Below, piece by piece: positions 9,184-17,312 of a stretch of DNA of 64,000 nt. Source of the stretch: Salmonella bongori NCTC 12419 (GTDB lineage: Bacteria; Pseudomonadota; Gammaproteobacteria; Enterobacterales; Enterobacteriaceae); assembly GCF_000252995.1 (NCBI RefSeq), contig NC_015761.1, positions 1,488,001-1,552,000 of the forward strand, written 5' to 3'. The first letter of the stretch is position 1. The number at the start of each line of letters is the position of its first letter. The notes beneath the pieces are model-generated. The model was not told where the DNA came from and did no database searches. It saw nothing but the letters and a program-made list of their open reading frames with translations. A program made the translations under genes and the position numbers.

Positions 9184-9202
9184 TTGATCAGAACGTGATC
9201 AA
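9184..9202. promoter_or_regulatory. Inverted repeat, candidate GntR operator 2
   Basis: TTGATCA and TGATCAA form perfect 7-bp arms around GAACG, 72 bp upstream of the transporter start. It resembles an FNR site at first sight, but the spacing (TTGAT to ATCAA) is too wide. Position suggests a regulator site for the transporter-dehydrogenase operon. Confidence 0.4.
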
Positions 9203-9286
9203 TGTAACGAAAATTTATCACGAAAAACGGTCGGCGATTACAGATGTGATGATTTAATTTATTAAAAATCAACAAAGTAATGGGAA

Positions 9287-10777
9287 TTATTGCCTGTGAT
9301 ACACTTTTTCTTCCAGGCCGCGTCCAGGCAGAGTCTGACACTCGGTGTTAACCGGAGGCGGCGCAGTCTGTACGTATTTATCGTCCGGCGTAATATAAAC
9401 TTGGGTTGTTGCGACATAACCATCATCAAAGGTTGCTTCGATATAGGTCGCTTCCCAACCCGTATCAGGTTTATTCAGTGTAATGCTTAGTTTATTATCG
9501 TTGGGTATATCTATCGTCAGCGGTTGATAGCGGATACCACAGGCATAACGGAAATCACGCGCATTAGGATTGCTGGCTGTCCAACGAATAACTTGTACAG
9601 GCTCTTCTGAAAAGTAGACAGTGAGGAGATTATAGTGAATAAGGCTGAACAATTCTGGTAATGTTTTTCTACTTTGAAACCGATTAATGAAGGGGACAAG
9701 AGTTTCTTCAGTAATCTCATTAATTAAATAGTGACTCATGTTAGGTACTATGCGTAATGATTTTATTCCAGGAAGTTTACTATAATAAAACCGAGTGTTA
9801 TCTGGTACATAAAAATCATCACCACTGGCATTAATGATATATTTCGGTATTGCAAGGCGGGACTGATAAACTGTGTTAAGGTATCTTAAGGGATCTATTA
9901 TTTGTATTAACTGGCGAAATGAGGAGGATTTTATTTTCTTATCTATGCCTTGTTGATAATAGGGATAGAATGTAATTGGCCAGTTACCTCCGTATGATTG
10001 ATAAATATGTTCAAGCGAGGCATCAATATTAAGTAGATCAATAGCGAAGGGAACAATTGCTTCAACATCAGGATCGGCAATCGCTGACAACCAGGCAGTC
10101 CATCCACGTTTTGAGATGCCTGTAACGATAAAGGAATGTATCTTCCATTGTGTTAACTCCTTTTTTGCTAATCTTATCGATTGAGATAGGGCGGCGACCA
10201 TAGGAATATTTAAAGGCACTAGCTGGCGTTGCTGTGGGGATTCCAGAAATAATGCCCAGCTCCGGGAGACACTCTCATCCTCCTTCAAGGATTTGTTATC
10301 ATCCGCAAAAGTTAAATATTGATTGGGAATATTACTCACTGATATTACGATAGTATTCGTATCGCGGGCAATGCTTGCCAGAGTGTCTTGAGTAAAATCT
10401 ATAGTGTTATTATGAAGTTGTATGTGTTTATGGTCATTAATTCCATTGTTTACAACCAATAAAGCATAGCGCTGCCTGGCCATCTCGGGGATGTAAATAT
10501 CAACATTATGCCGCCATTGTGCAGGCGTTACTATATTATCTGGTGACCAGCGCTGTGATAGTAACTCATAATGTTTGAGTTCTACCTGTGCTAATTTTTC
10601 TGTATATATCATTGTATATTTTAGTGGTGTACCTGAGAGTTGCTCCCGGTAATCAGGTACCACATGAGACAAATCACATTCCGGGCTATTTTGGCAAAAT
10701 AACATGGTATTATGAAGTCGTGGAAAAACAGTCATAGAAGTAATCAGTACTGATATAAAGAGATAGCTTTTTTTCAT
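9287..10777 (-). CDS. pqaA: PhoPQ-activated PqaA-family protein
   Basis: This 496-residue exported protein matches the PhoPQ-related family (alpha/beta-hydrolase fold). I start it at MKKSYLFISV because GAGGGCGGG lies just upstream; a TTG 33 bp earlier is less likely. The N-terminal hydrophobic stretch is a signal peptide or anchor. GISKRGW (Ser222) is the nucleophile-elbow-like motif of the family. In S. Typhimurium pqaA is PhoP-activated and linked to resistance to the peptide melittin; the biochemical activity is not established. I could not find a clear PhoP box upstream. Codons are more AT-rich than those of neighbouring metabolic genes. Confidence 0.88.
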   Translation of the reverse strand: MKKSYLFISVLITSMTVFPRLHNTMLFCQNSPECDLSHVVPDYREQLSGTPLKYTMIYTEKLAQVELKHYELLSQRWSPDNIVTPAQWRHNVDIYIPEMARQRYALLVVNNGINDHKHIQLHNNTIDFTQDTLASIARDTNTIVISVSNIPNQYLTFADDNKSLKEDESVSRSWALFLESPQQRQLVPLNIPMVAALSQSIRLAKKELTQWKIHSFIVTGISKRGWTAWLSAIADPDVEAIVPFAIDLLNIDASLEHIYQSYGGNWPITFYPYYQQGIDKKIKSSSFRQLIQIIDPLRYLNTVYQSRLAIPKYIINASGDDFYVPDNTRFYYSKLPGIKSLRIVPNMSHYLINEITEETLVPFINRFQSRKTLPELFSLIHYNLLTVYFSEEPVQVIRWTASNPNARDFRYACGIRYQPLTIDIPNDNKLSITLNKPDTGWEATYIEATFDDGYVATTQVYITPDDKYVQTAPPPVNTECQTLPGRGLEEKVYHRQ

Positions 10778-10915
10778 GATTTTCCCGCCCTCTGCAGGGG
10801 TAAAGATCAACCCATATCATTTCCATAAATACCTCTTAAAAATTCAATAAAAGTACAATGCTTTTGATAAACTTGCAGTGCAAAGGCAAATGTCATTTGT
10901 GACGTTGTCACCTTG

Positions 10916-12154
10916 TTATGCTTCTGGTTTCGCCATTATTTGTGAACGCGTGGAAAGGCAAGCCATTCCTGTCAACAGACCAATCATAGCGACCGCGATT
11001 GCCGTACCTATCCACACGCCGTACAGGGCATATCCAAGGATAAAGCCACCCAATACGGGGGATAAAAAATCGGCAATGGCAATTAATGCCTGCGCTGTTC
11101 CAATGAAAATACCTTGTCGATCAGGCGAAACGTGAACAGATAAGGCAGCAAGATAGGTGGGTTTTGCCAGCGCATCGGCGGTGCTAATGCACACAATAGC
11201 AAACATAAGAACAGGTATGGTTGTGGCGATACCAGCAGTGAGAAATCCTGTGCAAAGAAGCGTGAAGATGAAAATAATTAACTTTCGTTCCGAAAAATAC
11301 TGGCTTAACCAGCCTAACAGAAATAGCTGAACAAGAACATTAATGACGCCATCCGCCATTAGCAGGTAGCTTAACGCTTTGGGGCCAAAGGGATGCCCAT
11401 TCCAGATAAAAGTATCAGAAAGAAAGACAGGTAATTGAGAAGAATACATGCCATAAGCGAAGAAATGGCAAAGCATTACGATGATTAATACACGAAGAAC
11501 AGGCAGTTTTAAAATAGAACGAGCCGAGAATGTCGTTATTTTGTCTGTGGCAAGTGATGTAGTTGGTGGATCTTTTAACCCAAAAAATGCCACCAGACCA
11601 GACGCAAAGATAAGTATAAAAGCTGCATAGATTGGCGCACTCAGACTACTATCTGAAAGCCATCCTGAGCCCCCCGCACCGACAATACCGCCAAGGCCAA
11701 TACTGCCTGTGAGAATACCGATTGCCTGACGGCGATGACTGGCGTGTGTATGATCAGCAATATAGGCTGCGGCGGCTGACAAATTCCCGGCGCTAATTCC
11801 AAAAAGCAGACGGGCGAGCAGGATGAACAAGATACATTGTGCGCTGGCAAGTAGCAGTAAACTCATCGCAGCAATGGCAAGCGTAATAATCAGTATTGGT
11901 TTGCGGCCCACGCGATCGGAAAGATGTCCAATAAGGGGAGAAGCACAAAACTGGCTTAAAGCTTCGGTTGCAATGATGACGCCAATGATAAGCGGCGAAC
12001 CGCCCATCTCCCGGATATAAAAAGGCAGTACGGACATCACAGCCGCTGTACTTGCGGCATAGAGGCCAACGACCAGAAAAATTGGCAGAATCTGCCGCTT
12101 GTTAAGCGGCTTGGTAACTTCACTGTCCGCATTCCCATCGACGTTAGTATTCAT
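10916..12154 (-). CDS. MFS multidrug-type exporter
   Basis: This 412-residue transporter has about 12 membrane helices and the DHA1 loop signature GHLSDRVGRKPIL after the second helix. I start it at MNTNVDGNADSE; the frame extends far upstream into the preceding gene without similarity. It overlaps the end of the FAD monooxygenase gene by 11 bp, so both are translated from one mRNA. Together with the MarR regulator this gives a regulator-monooxygenase-exporter set suited to modifying and exporting an aromatic compound. Confidence 0.85.
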   Translation of the reverse strand: MNTNVDGNADSEVTKPLNKRQILPIFLVVGLYAASTAAVMSVLPFYIREMGGSPLIIGVIIATEALSQFCASPLIGHLSDRVGRKPILIITLAIAAMSLLLLASAQCILFILLARLLFGISAGNLSAAAAYIADHTHASHRRQAIGILTGSIGLGGIVGAGGSGWLSDSSLSAPIYAAFILIFASGLVAFFGLKDPPTTSLATDKITTFSARSILKLPVLRVLIIVMLCHFFAYGMYSSQLPVFLSDTFIWNGHPFGPKALSYLLMADGVINVLVQLFLLGWLSQYFSERKLIIFIFTLLCTGFLTAGIATTIPVLMFAIVCISTADALAKPTYLAALSVHVSPDRQGIFIGTAQALIAIADFLSPVLGGFILGYALYGVWIGTAIAVAMIGLLTGMACLSTRSQIMAKPEA

Positions 12155-13652
12155 CTTTAACCCCAATGGCAAAACGAGAGAAATAATTTTCAATGTCATT
12201 TTTCTGTTCGGCGTGAAAGAAGGCGCCGATATAACCATCGGGTCGAAGCAATACGCATTCCCCCGAAGCCAGTTGGTAGGATTGCTGAAAGTGCCCCTTG
12301 ATGTCGATGAGTTCGTTCTGCTCCCCGATATAATGGATACGCAATCCGCGCCGCGCATCGATGATCTTTCCGTGAGTTTCATAGGCCAGCAGATTCCAGT
12401 CCGGCCCCTGTAGTAGTTGAAATAACCGTAATGATTGGCCGCTGGCTCCCAAAAGGGGGGCATCCGGGGCTCTTTCACCTGAACGTACTCCATGCTTACG
12501 TGCGGGCAATGTTTGGACTAAAGGGGAGTCGGTATAATGGATATCAAGTTGGCGAACGTCACGATCTCGTTTAATGTTGCCTTGTTTTTGAGACTCAAGC
12601 AATCGGGTGGACAAGTGGAGTAGTGATTCGGCTACCGGTCGACGCTCCTGTTCATAGCTATTAAGAAGTTCCTCTCCAGCGCTCCGCAATGAGGCTGCTA
12701 TTTTCCATCCCAGATTATAGGCATCCTGAATGCTGGTATTTAACCCCTGTCCCCCCGTCGGCGGATGAACATGGGCCGCATCACCAGCCAGAAAAACGTT
12801 ACCCACACGGTAACGTTCCGCTATGCGCGCGTTCATTTGGTACGTCGATACCCAGGGAACTGAGTGAACGCAAATATCTGGCCGACCGGTTCGTTCGGCA
12901 ATGAATGTGCTAAGCGCTTTGGCTGAGAAGTTCTGCGAGTCATCCGGAGGCAAGGGGGCCTGGATCTGAAAGAGCTCAGTACCGGCAAGAGGACAAATTG
13001 TTATCATCCGCGCCATATCGCCATTATTAAAATGGTGCCAGGCATCTCGGGTCAGGCCGGAGAGTGAGGCGTCAGCCACAAGCGCATGAATACCCAAAGT
13101 CCGCCCAGGAAACTGAATACCTAATTTTTTCCTGACGAAACTTCTGCCGCCATCTGCGCCTATTAAATAATTAGCAATAATGACTTCCTCTCCTGCGGGC
13201 CCGGCAATACAGGCGGTGACAGTGCGTGTATTTTGCTCAAAATGCAGTAACTCGTAGCCGAACTCCACCCGATGCCCCAACGCTTTTAACTGTTCCCGCA
13301 TAATAGTTTCTGTCACATTCTGCGGAACCATCAATGGCAAGTGATAGGGCTCGGCATGGGTCGGTGTCGTGTCATGCACAATATCTGAATCTACATAGCT
13401 TCCGTCATGATGGTAGGTACGTAGTCGGGGATAAAACCCGCCAGCGGCGACGACTTTATTAAGTATCCCAAGATCTTCGAAAATTTCTTGTGTTCGCGGT
13501 TGGATACCTTTGCCGCGAGAGCCAGCAAAAGGTGTCGTTCTTTTCTCTATCAGACGGAATGAAACACCGTGGCGAGCCAGTTCGATGGCTAAAGTAAGAC
13601 CGGTAACGCCTGCGCCGCAGATCAGTACATCTGTAATGGTATGCCTTGTCAT
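12144..13652 (-). CDS. FAD-dependent aromatic monooxygenase (PheA/TfdB family)
   Basis: This 502-residue flavoprotein hydroxylase has an N-terminal FAD-binding GAGVTGLTLAIELARHG, a middle region with the DG motif (IGADGGRSFVRKKLG), and the second FAD motif GDAAHVHPPTGGQGLN. These mark the PF01494 family that hydroxylates phenols and polyketide-like aromatics using NAD(P)H and O2. The start MTRHTITDV follows TTGGAGAAGCG. A thioredoxin-like C-terminal domain is likely given the length. It is transcribed divergently from marR-type gene 13697-14185 across 44 bp, so the regulator probably controls it. Its natural substrate is unknown. Confidence 0.87.
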   Translation of the reverse strand: MTRHTITDVLICGAGVTGLTLAIELARHGVSFRLIEKRTTPFAGSRGKGIQPRTQEIFEDLGILNKVVAAGGFYPRLRTYHHDGSYVDSDIVHDTTPTHAEPYHLPLMVPQNVTETIMREQLKALGHRVEFGYELLHFEQNTRTVTACIAGPAGEEVIIANYLIGADGGRSFVRKKLGIQFPGRTLGIHALVADASLSGLTRDAWHHFNNGDMARMITICPLAGTELFQIQAPLPPDDSQNFSAKALSTFIAERTGRPDICVHSVPWVSTYQMNARIAERYRVGNVFLAGDAAHVHPPTGGQGLNTSIQDAYNLGWKIAASLRSAGEELLNSYEQERRPVAESLLHLSTRLLESQKQGNIKRDRDVRQLDIHYTDSPLVQTLPARKHGVRSGERAPDAPLLGASGQSLRLFQLLQGPDWNLLAYETHGKIIDARRGLRIHYIGEQNELIDIKGHFQQSYQLASGECVLLRPDGYIGAFFHAEQKNDIENYFSRFAIGVKDEY

Positions 13653-13665
13653 CGCTTCTCCAATA

Positions 13666-13680
13666 TGTGTATTATGCACA
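13666..13680. promoter_or_regulatory. Candidate MarR operator in divergent promoter
   Basis: TGTGTATTATGCACA is a near-perfect palindrome (arms TGTGTAT and ATGCACA, with one mismatched pair) centred in the 44-bp gap between the monooxygenase and marR-type genes. Such a site would let one dimer block both promoters. Confidence 0.6.
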
Positions 13681-13696
13681 CAACAGGAGACATGCT

Positions 13697-14185
13697 ATGT
13701 CAGAAAATAAAAATGTGCAAGATACACATATTTCCGAGCAGATGAAGACGCTACATGGGGCGTTGATTCGTATTGTGAGTGCGCTGAATCGCCCTCGTAA
13801 TGATGAGAAATTAATTGAAGATGCAGGGATCCAGCTTGACCGTGCGCTTTTTTCGATTCTTATCAGTATTGAACGTCTGGGACCGATTGGTGTGGTTGAT
13901 TTAGCCGAACGTGCCGGACGTGATTACACGACGGTAAGCCGACAGGTTGCCAAACTGGAAAAACTGGGGTTGGTAATACGCCAGCATAATGCCATTGACA
14001 GGCGTATACGCGAGGCTGTTATTTCCCCGACGGGAAAATCAATGACAGAGCGTATTGATGCGGCGAGGGAACAAATGGGCAATGTTATTTTTAAAGAGTG
14101 GCGTCAGGATGAACTTGATATTTTTGTTCGGTTAATGCAAAAGTTTGCCGATGCAATGGATAACGACAGCTCGATGCAAGCGTGA
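13697..14185 (+). CDS. MarR-family transcriptional regulator
   Basis: This 162-residue regulator has the MarR winged helix: GPIGVVDLAERAGRDYTTVS (helix-turn-helix) and the basic wing RQHNAIDRRIREAVISPTGK. The start MSENKNVQD follows AGGAGA. A long N-terminal extension of the frame overlaps the divergent gene and is not used. It probably represses the monooxygenase and exporter and itself, lifting repression when a phenolic ligand binds. Confidence 0.9.
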   Translation: MSENKNVQDTHISEQMKTLHGALIRIVSALNRPRNDEKLIEDAGIQLDRALFSILISIERLGPIGVVDLAERAGRDYTTVSRQVAKLEKLGLVIRQHNAIDRRIREAVISPTGKSMTERIDAAREQMGNVIFKEWRQDELDIFVRLMQKFADAMDNDSSMQA

Positions 14186-14361
14186 GTAGAAGAAAAGGGC
14201 GGTCAGTTATGATCGTCCGGCTAAACATTAGTGCAACGTATTAATTAAATAGCCAGAAAATTAAATATAAGGACAATATTTATATTATTAAGGTTTACTC
14301 CCGGGAAGACCAATGTATACGCTGTCTGACAGACGTGATAGCTCTTTCAAAGGTTGAATTT

Positions 14362-15441
14362 ATGTTGACAGAAAAATATAATTTTAACATCAGCGATACA
14401 ATGATTATACCGCTCAGGCCTACCTGGATAACCGATAACGCCTGTAGGGAAAAGTGTAAAATGCTTATCCTTAACAGGAGTCAAGGTAATTTTCGCAAGG
14501 AGGATTTTAGTGCAATAATAGATTGTATCGAACAAGGGGATGTAATTTGCTTTAATGATAGTGCCATCATAAATAATATGTTCATATGCAAAACAAAGCG
14601 CAATAGATTAATTAAAGTTGTTTTAGAGGGATTTTTACCAGAAGATAAAATAATTATCTCTGGTCTTTTAAAAGAACGTCTTGATACCCACGATGTTCTT
14701 TATCTGGCTGATAACACTGATATTTCTATTATAATCGGGCAAGAGTTTAGCGATGAACGTCAGTATCAGGCAGTAGTAGAAAATAATGAAGCCTTAATCC
14801 ATTATTTGGCTACTCATGGTGAACGCCTTGATGAGTATGTGGATTCGAGTTTGTATTATAAATATCCAGGTGCCTATCGATCTGTTTTTTCTAAAGCGTA
14901 TGGTTCTTTGGAAATCCCTTCTGCCGGTATTCATTTTACATGGGAACTTATCCAAAAAATAAAAGATAAAGGAGGTGCAATAACCTTCATTACGTTACAT
15001 GTTGCGTCCACAGAAATCCTCACGAACAGGAAAATAGGGGCGAAATACGTAGAAGATGTCACTATCAATAAAGAATATTATGACGTTTCGCAAGCGACAG
15101 CGGATACAATTAATACGGCGAAGAAAAATGGCGGGCGTATTTTTGCTATAGGCACCACGGTTGCCCGATGCCTGGAATCTGCTTATTCGAGAGAACATGC
15201 TTGCGTTAGAGCAAGTTCCGGCTGGACCGATCTTTATATCCATCCGGGCTATCAACTGAAAGTGGTTGACTGTCTGTTAACAAATCTACATCAGCCAAAA
15301 ACAACGCATATGGTATTAACCGGTCAGTTTGCTGGGGTTGATTTATTAATGAAAGCTTATACCTCAGAAGACATCCAGTCGTGCCAGTTTGATATGTTTG
15401 GGGATTGCATGTTAATAGTCCAGGATAAGGGGACGGGGTGA
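14362..15441 (+). CDS. Divergent QueA-like (SAM:tRNA ribosyltransferase-isomerase) paralogue
   Basis: This 359-residue protein aligns by eye with QueA, which transfers and rearranges ribose from SAM onto preQ1 in tRNA. Conserved blocks are SLEIPSAGIHFTWEL (QueA: AAPTAGLHF), ITLHVASTEILTNRK (VTLHVG), IFAIGTTVARCLESA (VIAVGTTSVRSLE) and IHPGYQLKVVDCLLTNLHQP (IYPGYQYKVVDALVTNFHLP). The N-terminal third is much more divergent. I prefer the ATG at 14362, preceded by AAAGG, over a GTG at 14335. The gene is AT-rich compared with its neighbours and lies beside a RidA-like gene. A second QueA-like protein in a genome that should already carry queA suggests a different substrate; function is unknown. 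Confidence 0.75.
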   Translation: MLTEKYNFNISDTMIIPLRPTWITDNACREKCKMLILNRSQGNFRKEDFSAIIDCIEQGDVICFNDSAIINNMFICKTKRNRLIKVVLEGFLPEDKIIISGLLKERLDTHDVLYLADNTDISIIIGQEFSDERQYQAVVENNEALIHYLATHGERLDEYVDSSLYYKYPGAYRSVFSKAYGSLEIPSAGIHFTWELIQKIKDKGGAITFITLHVASTEILTNRKIGAKYVEDVTINKEYYDVSQATADTINTAKKNGGRIFAIGTTVARCLESAYSREHACVRASSGWTDLYIHPGYQLKVVDCLLTNLHQPKTTHMVLTGQFAGVDLLMKAYTSEDIQSCQFDMFGDCMLIVQDKGTG

Positions 15442-15508
15442 ACAGCTCTCTGTTTATTAAGGCTAAAACCGGTACAAATAGTGCTACCGGTTTTGACATG
15501 AATAAGTC

Positions 15509-15898
15509 TCAGGGGATTCGTGCAATAACCTTTATTTCGAAATCAAATCCGGCCAGCCAGTTAACGCCAACGGCAGTCCAGTTAGGAAAAGGAGAATGAG
15601 AAAATATCTCCTGTTTAACCACCATAACGTCACCAAACTGTTTCTCTGGATCGGTATGGAATGAGGTAACATCCACAATATCATCAAATGTACATCCTGC
15701 TGCAGCGAGCGTGGATCTCAGATTTTCGAAAGCAAGCCTCACTTGTTTTTGAAAATCAGGTTCTGGCGTTCCGTCAGCGCGGCTGCCTACCTGGCCTGAA
15801 ACAAACAATAAATCACCAGAACGAATGGCAGCGGAATAACCATGTTTCTCATACAGAGAATGGCGGTCTGCGGGAAAAATCGCGATACGTTGCGTCAT
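15509..15898 (-). CDS. RidA/YjgF-fold protein lacking the catalytic arginine
   Basis: This 129-residue protein has the Rid fold: YSAAIRSGDLLFVSGQVG near the N terminus and VKQEIFSHSPFPNWTAVGV near the C terminus. In archetypal RidA this last block reads FPARSCVEV, with Arg105 binding the imine substrate; here Trp replaces that Arg, so enamine/imine deaminase activity of the RidA type is doubtful and it belongs to another Rid subgroup. I start at MTQRIAIFP after GAGGATAACATT; the longer frame is unsupported. It converges with the QueA-like gene. Confidence 0.85.
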   Translation of the reverse strand: MTQRIAIFPADRHSLYEKHGYSAAIRSGDLLFVSGQVGSRADGTPEPDFQKQVRLAFENLRSTLAAAGCTFDDIVDVTSFHTDPEKQFGDVMVVKQEIFSHSPFPNWTAVGVNWLAGFDFEIKVIARIP

Positions 15899-16455
15899 AA
15901 TGTTATCCTCAAAATCGCCTGAACGCTCATGGCGGGAATGATATGATTTCGCATATACAGCGTTTGCCATAGTTCCATATACGTAGCGTATGTCAAGTTT
16001 GAAAATTAGACGGTTTATGGAGAAAAGTATGTGTTTAGTGAACAATCACGGATAATTCAGGAAAGTGGAATGACACAAACAGTTGGATTGAGTACGAACG
16101 GGTACGCGCACGCCGTGTCGTGATGTCTGGGAAATGAGTCAAATTATCCGATTGTCTGTGTGATGATATCAGCGCAGGAGAAAGAACTTTCAGGGACCAT
16201 CAGCAAACAGGTCACCAACGATACCCACAAAACGCCGGATTCCGCCTGACTCTATATTGGTGCGCATAATGTATATTATGTTAAATCATAAAACAAGATG
16301 CCTGGTCATCAACATTCAGATACCACCACTCATCATACATCTGTCTTATAGGCGTCTTGCATGTTTACTCCTGTCCAACATAGCCGGTAGCCGATTTTAC
16401 CGCTTGCCCCCTTCTCCAGAACTGTACGGGTTAATCCAGAACAATGAGAACAGTG
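15899..16455. other. 557-bp region without a recognisable gene
   Basis: The stretch between the Rid gene and the toxin gene holds no ORF I can identify. Near the Rid promoter there is an imperfect inverted repeat (CATA...TATG, 15976-15992). Further on, CATAAT and ATTATG form 6-bp arms at 16265-16280. Short open segments at about 16170-16250 in two frames lack starts and look like remnants of a decayed gene, but I cannot assign a family. Confidence 0.4.
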
Positions 16456-16944
16456 TTATCTTTCCGGAAGGATAAGAAATAGCGTCCTCTCTTGCTTACC
16501 TGATTCCCGAAAACCATGATGCAGATAGAAGCGTTTAGCCTGTTCTGTTAACGCTTGCACCACCATCGCCCGAACGCCGATATTTTCCGCCACCCGATAC
16601 GCGCGTAATATGGCATCGCGCAATAAATCCGCGCCCAGCCCGATTCCATGATAAGACACATCTACAGCCAGACGCGCCAGGATAATGACCGGAATTGGAT
16701 CGGGCATATTGCGGCGCAAACCGCCCGTCGCTTCAGCGTGATTAACGCTGCCCGTTGCCAGCGAATAAAACCCAACGACCTGATGGCTGGCGGCTTTGCA
16801 CACCACAAAAGTTCTGGATGCGCCAGTCGCCTGGTTTTTTAACGCACGTTGCCGCAGCCAGTCGTCTAACAGACTTTCACCGCAGCAGAATTCCGCCAGG
16901 TTATGCAGCGTGGATAACGGTGCAGGCGCGGTTACTTTTCCCAC
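16456..16944 (-). CDS. tacT: GNAT-family toxin of a TacAT-type toxin-antitoxin pair
   Basis: This 162-residue N-acetyltransferase matches the TacT toxins of Salmonella, which acetylate the amino group of charged tRNA and halt translation. The fold is seen in FVVCKAASHQVVGFYSLATG, the beta strand IPVIILARLAVD, the acetyl-CoA loop YHGIGLGADLL (98-108) and the catalytic Tyr140 in RFYLHHGF. It overlaps the antitoxin gene by 13 bp. Salmonella carries several TacAT paralogues; this one, beside glgX, is probably the one called TacT3, but I cannot confirm the number. Confidence 0.88.
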   Translation of the reverse strand: MGKVTAPAPLSTLHNLAEFCCGESLLDDWLRQRALKNQATGASRTFVVCKAASHQVVGFYSLATGSVNHAEATGGLRRNMPDPIPVIILARLAVDVSYHGIGLGADLLRDAILRAYRVAENIGVRAMVVQALTEQAKRFYLHHGFRESGKQERTLFLILPER

Positions 16945-17198
16945 AGTGGTTTTCTCGCCAGTAAGTTATCCAGCGCCGGATTTGTAGCAACAGGCGCATC
17001 AAGCATTTCAACAAACTCGGCGTATTGATCGTCGTTAAGGTTAAATACCCGGCGATCCAGAATAACGTTTTCGGCTGCCTGGCAAGCCATTTCAAGGATA
17101 AAGTCGGTTCGTGATTTATGCAGAATCTCGGCCGCCGTATCGATTAACGCCCGCTGTGACTCTTTGGCCCGAATATTGAGTTGAACGCCTGATTTCAT
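16932..17198 (-). CDS. tacA: DUF1778 ribbon-helix-helix antitoxin
   Basis: This 88-residue antitoxin has an N-terminal ribbon-helix-helix (VQLNIRAKESQRALIDTAAE) for DNA binding and dimerisation and a C-terminal toxin-neutralising tail (FVEMLDAPVATNPALDNLL). I start at MKSGVQ because GGAGG lies 6 bp upstream; an ATG 12 bp earlier overlaps that ribosome-binding site. It is encoded upstream of the toxin, as is usual for type II pairs, and probably represses its own operon through the two palindromes at 17211-17265. Confidence 0.9.
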   Translation of the reverse strand: MKSGVQLNIRAKESQRALIDTAAEILHKSRTDFILEMACQAAENVILDRRVFNLNDDQYAEFVEMLDAPVATNPALDNLLARKPLWEK

Positions 17199-17210
17199 AA
17201 TAGCCTCCAT

Positions 17211-17265
17211 TGTATAGCAAATGGTATACAGACAGGATACACGCTTTGTATAGTGAATGCTATAC
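17211..17265. promoter_or_regulatory. Two candidate TacA operators
   Basis: Two inverted repeats precede the antitoxin gene: TGTATA...TATACA (17211-17230) and GTATAG...CTATAC (17248-17265, arms perfect). Both share a TATA-containing half-site. Ribbon-helix-helix antitoxins usually bind such tandem palindromes, with the toxin tuning the affinity. Confidence 0.65.
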
Positions 17266-17269
17266 CCAT

Positions 17270-17293
17270 AAAAAACCGGCCATAAAGGCCGGC
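17270..17293 (-). terminator. Rho-independent terminator of treZ-treY-glgX
   Basis: On the minus strand CCGGCC and GGCCGG pair around a 5-base loop, followed by six T. It lies 20 bp after the glgX stop and directly before the toxin-antitoxin promoter, insulating the two units. Confidence 0.8.
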
Positions 17294-17312
17294 AGGAAAT
17301 AGTGTTTCAATA

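Noticed and set aside
9184..9202. FNR site upstream of the ACS transporter
   Set aside because: TTGAT and ATCAA are present but 9 bp apart instead of 4.
10811..10915. PhoP box upstream of pqaA
   Set aside because: Only one loose half-site (TAAAC) is visible; the second half does not match at the right spacing.
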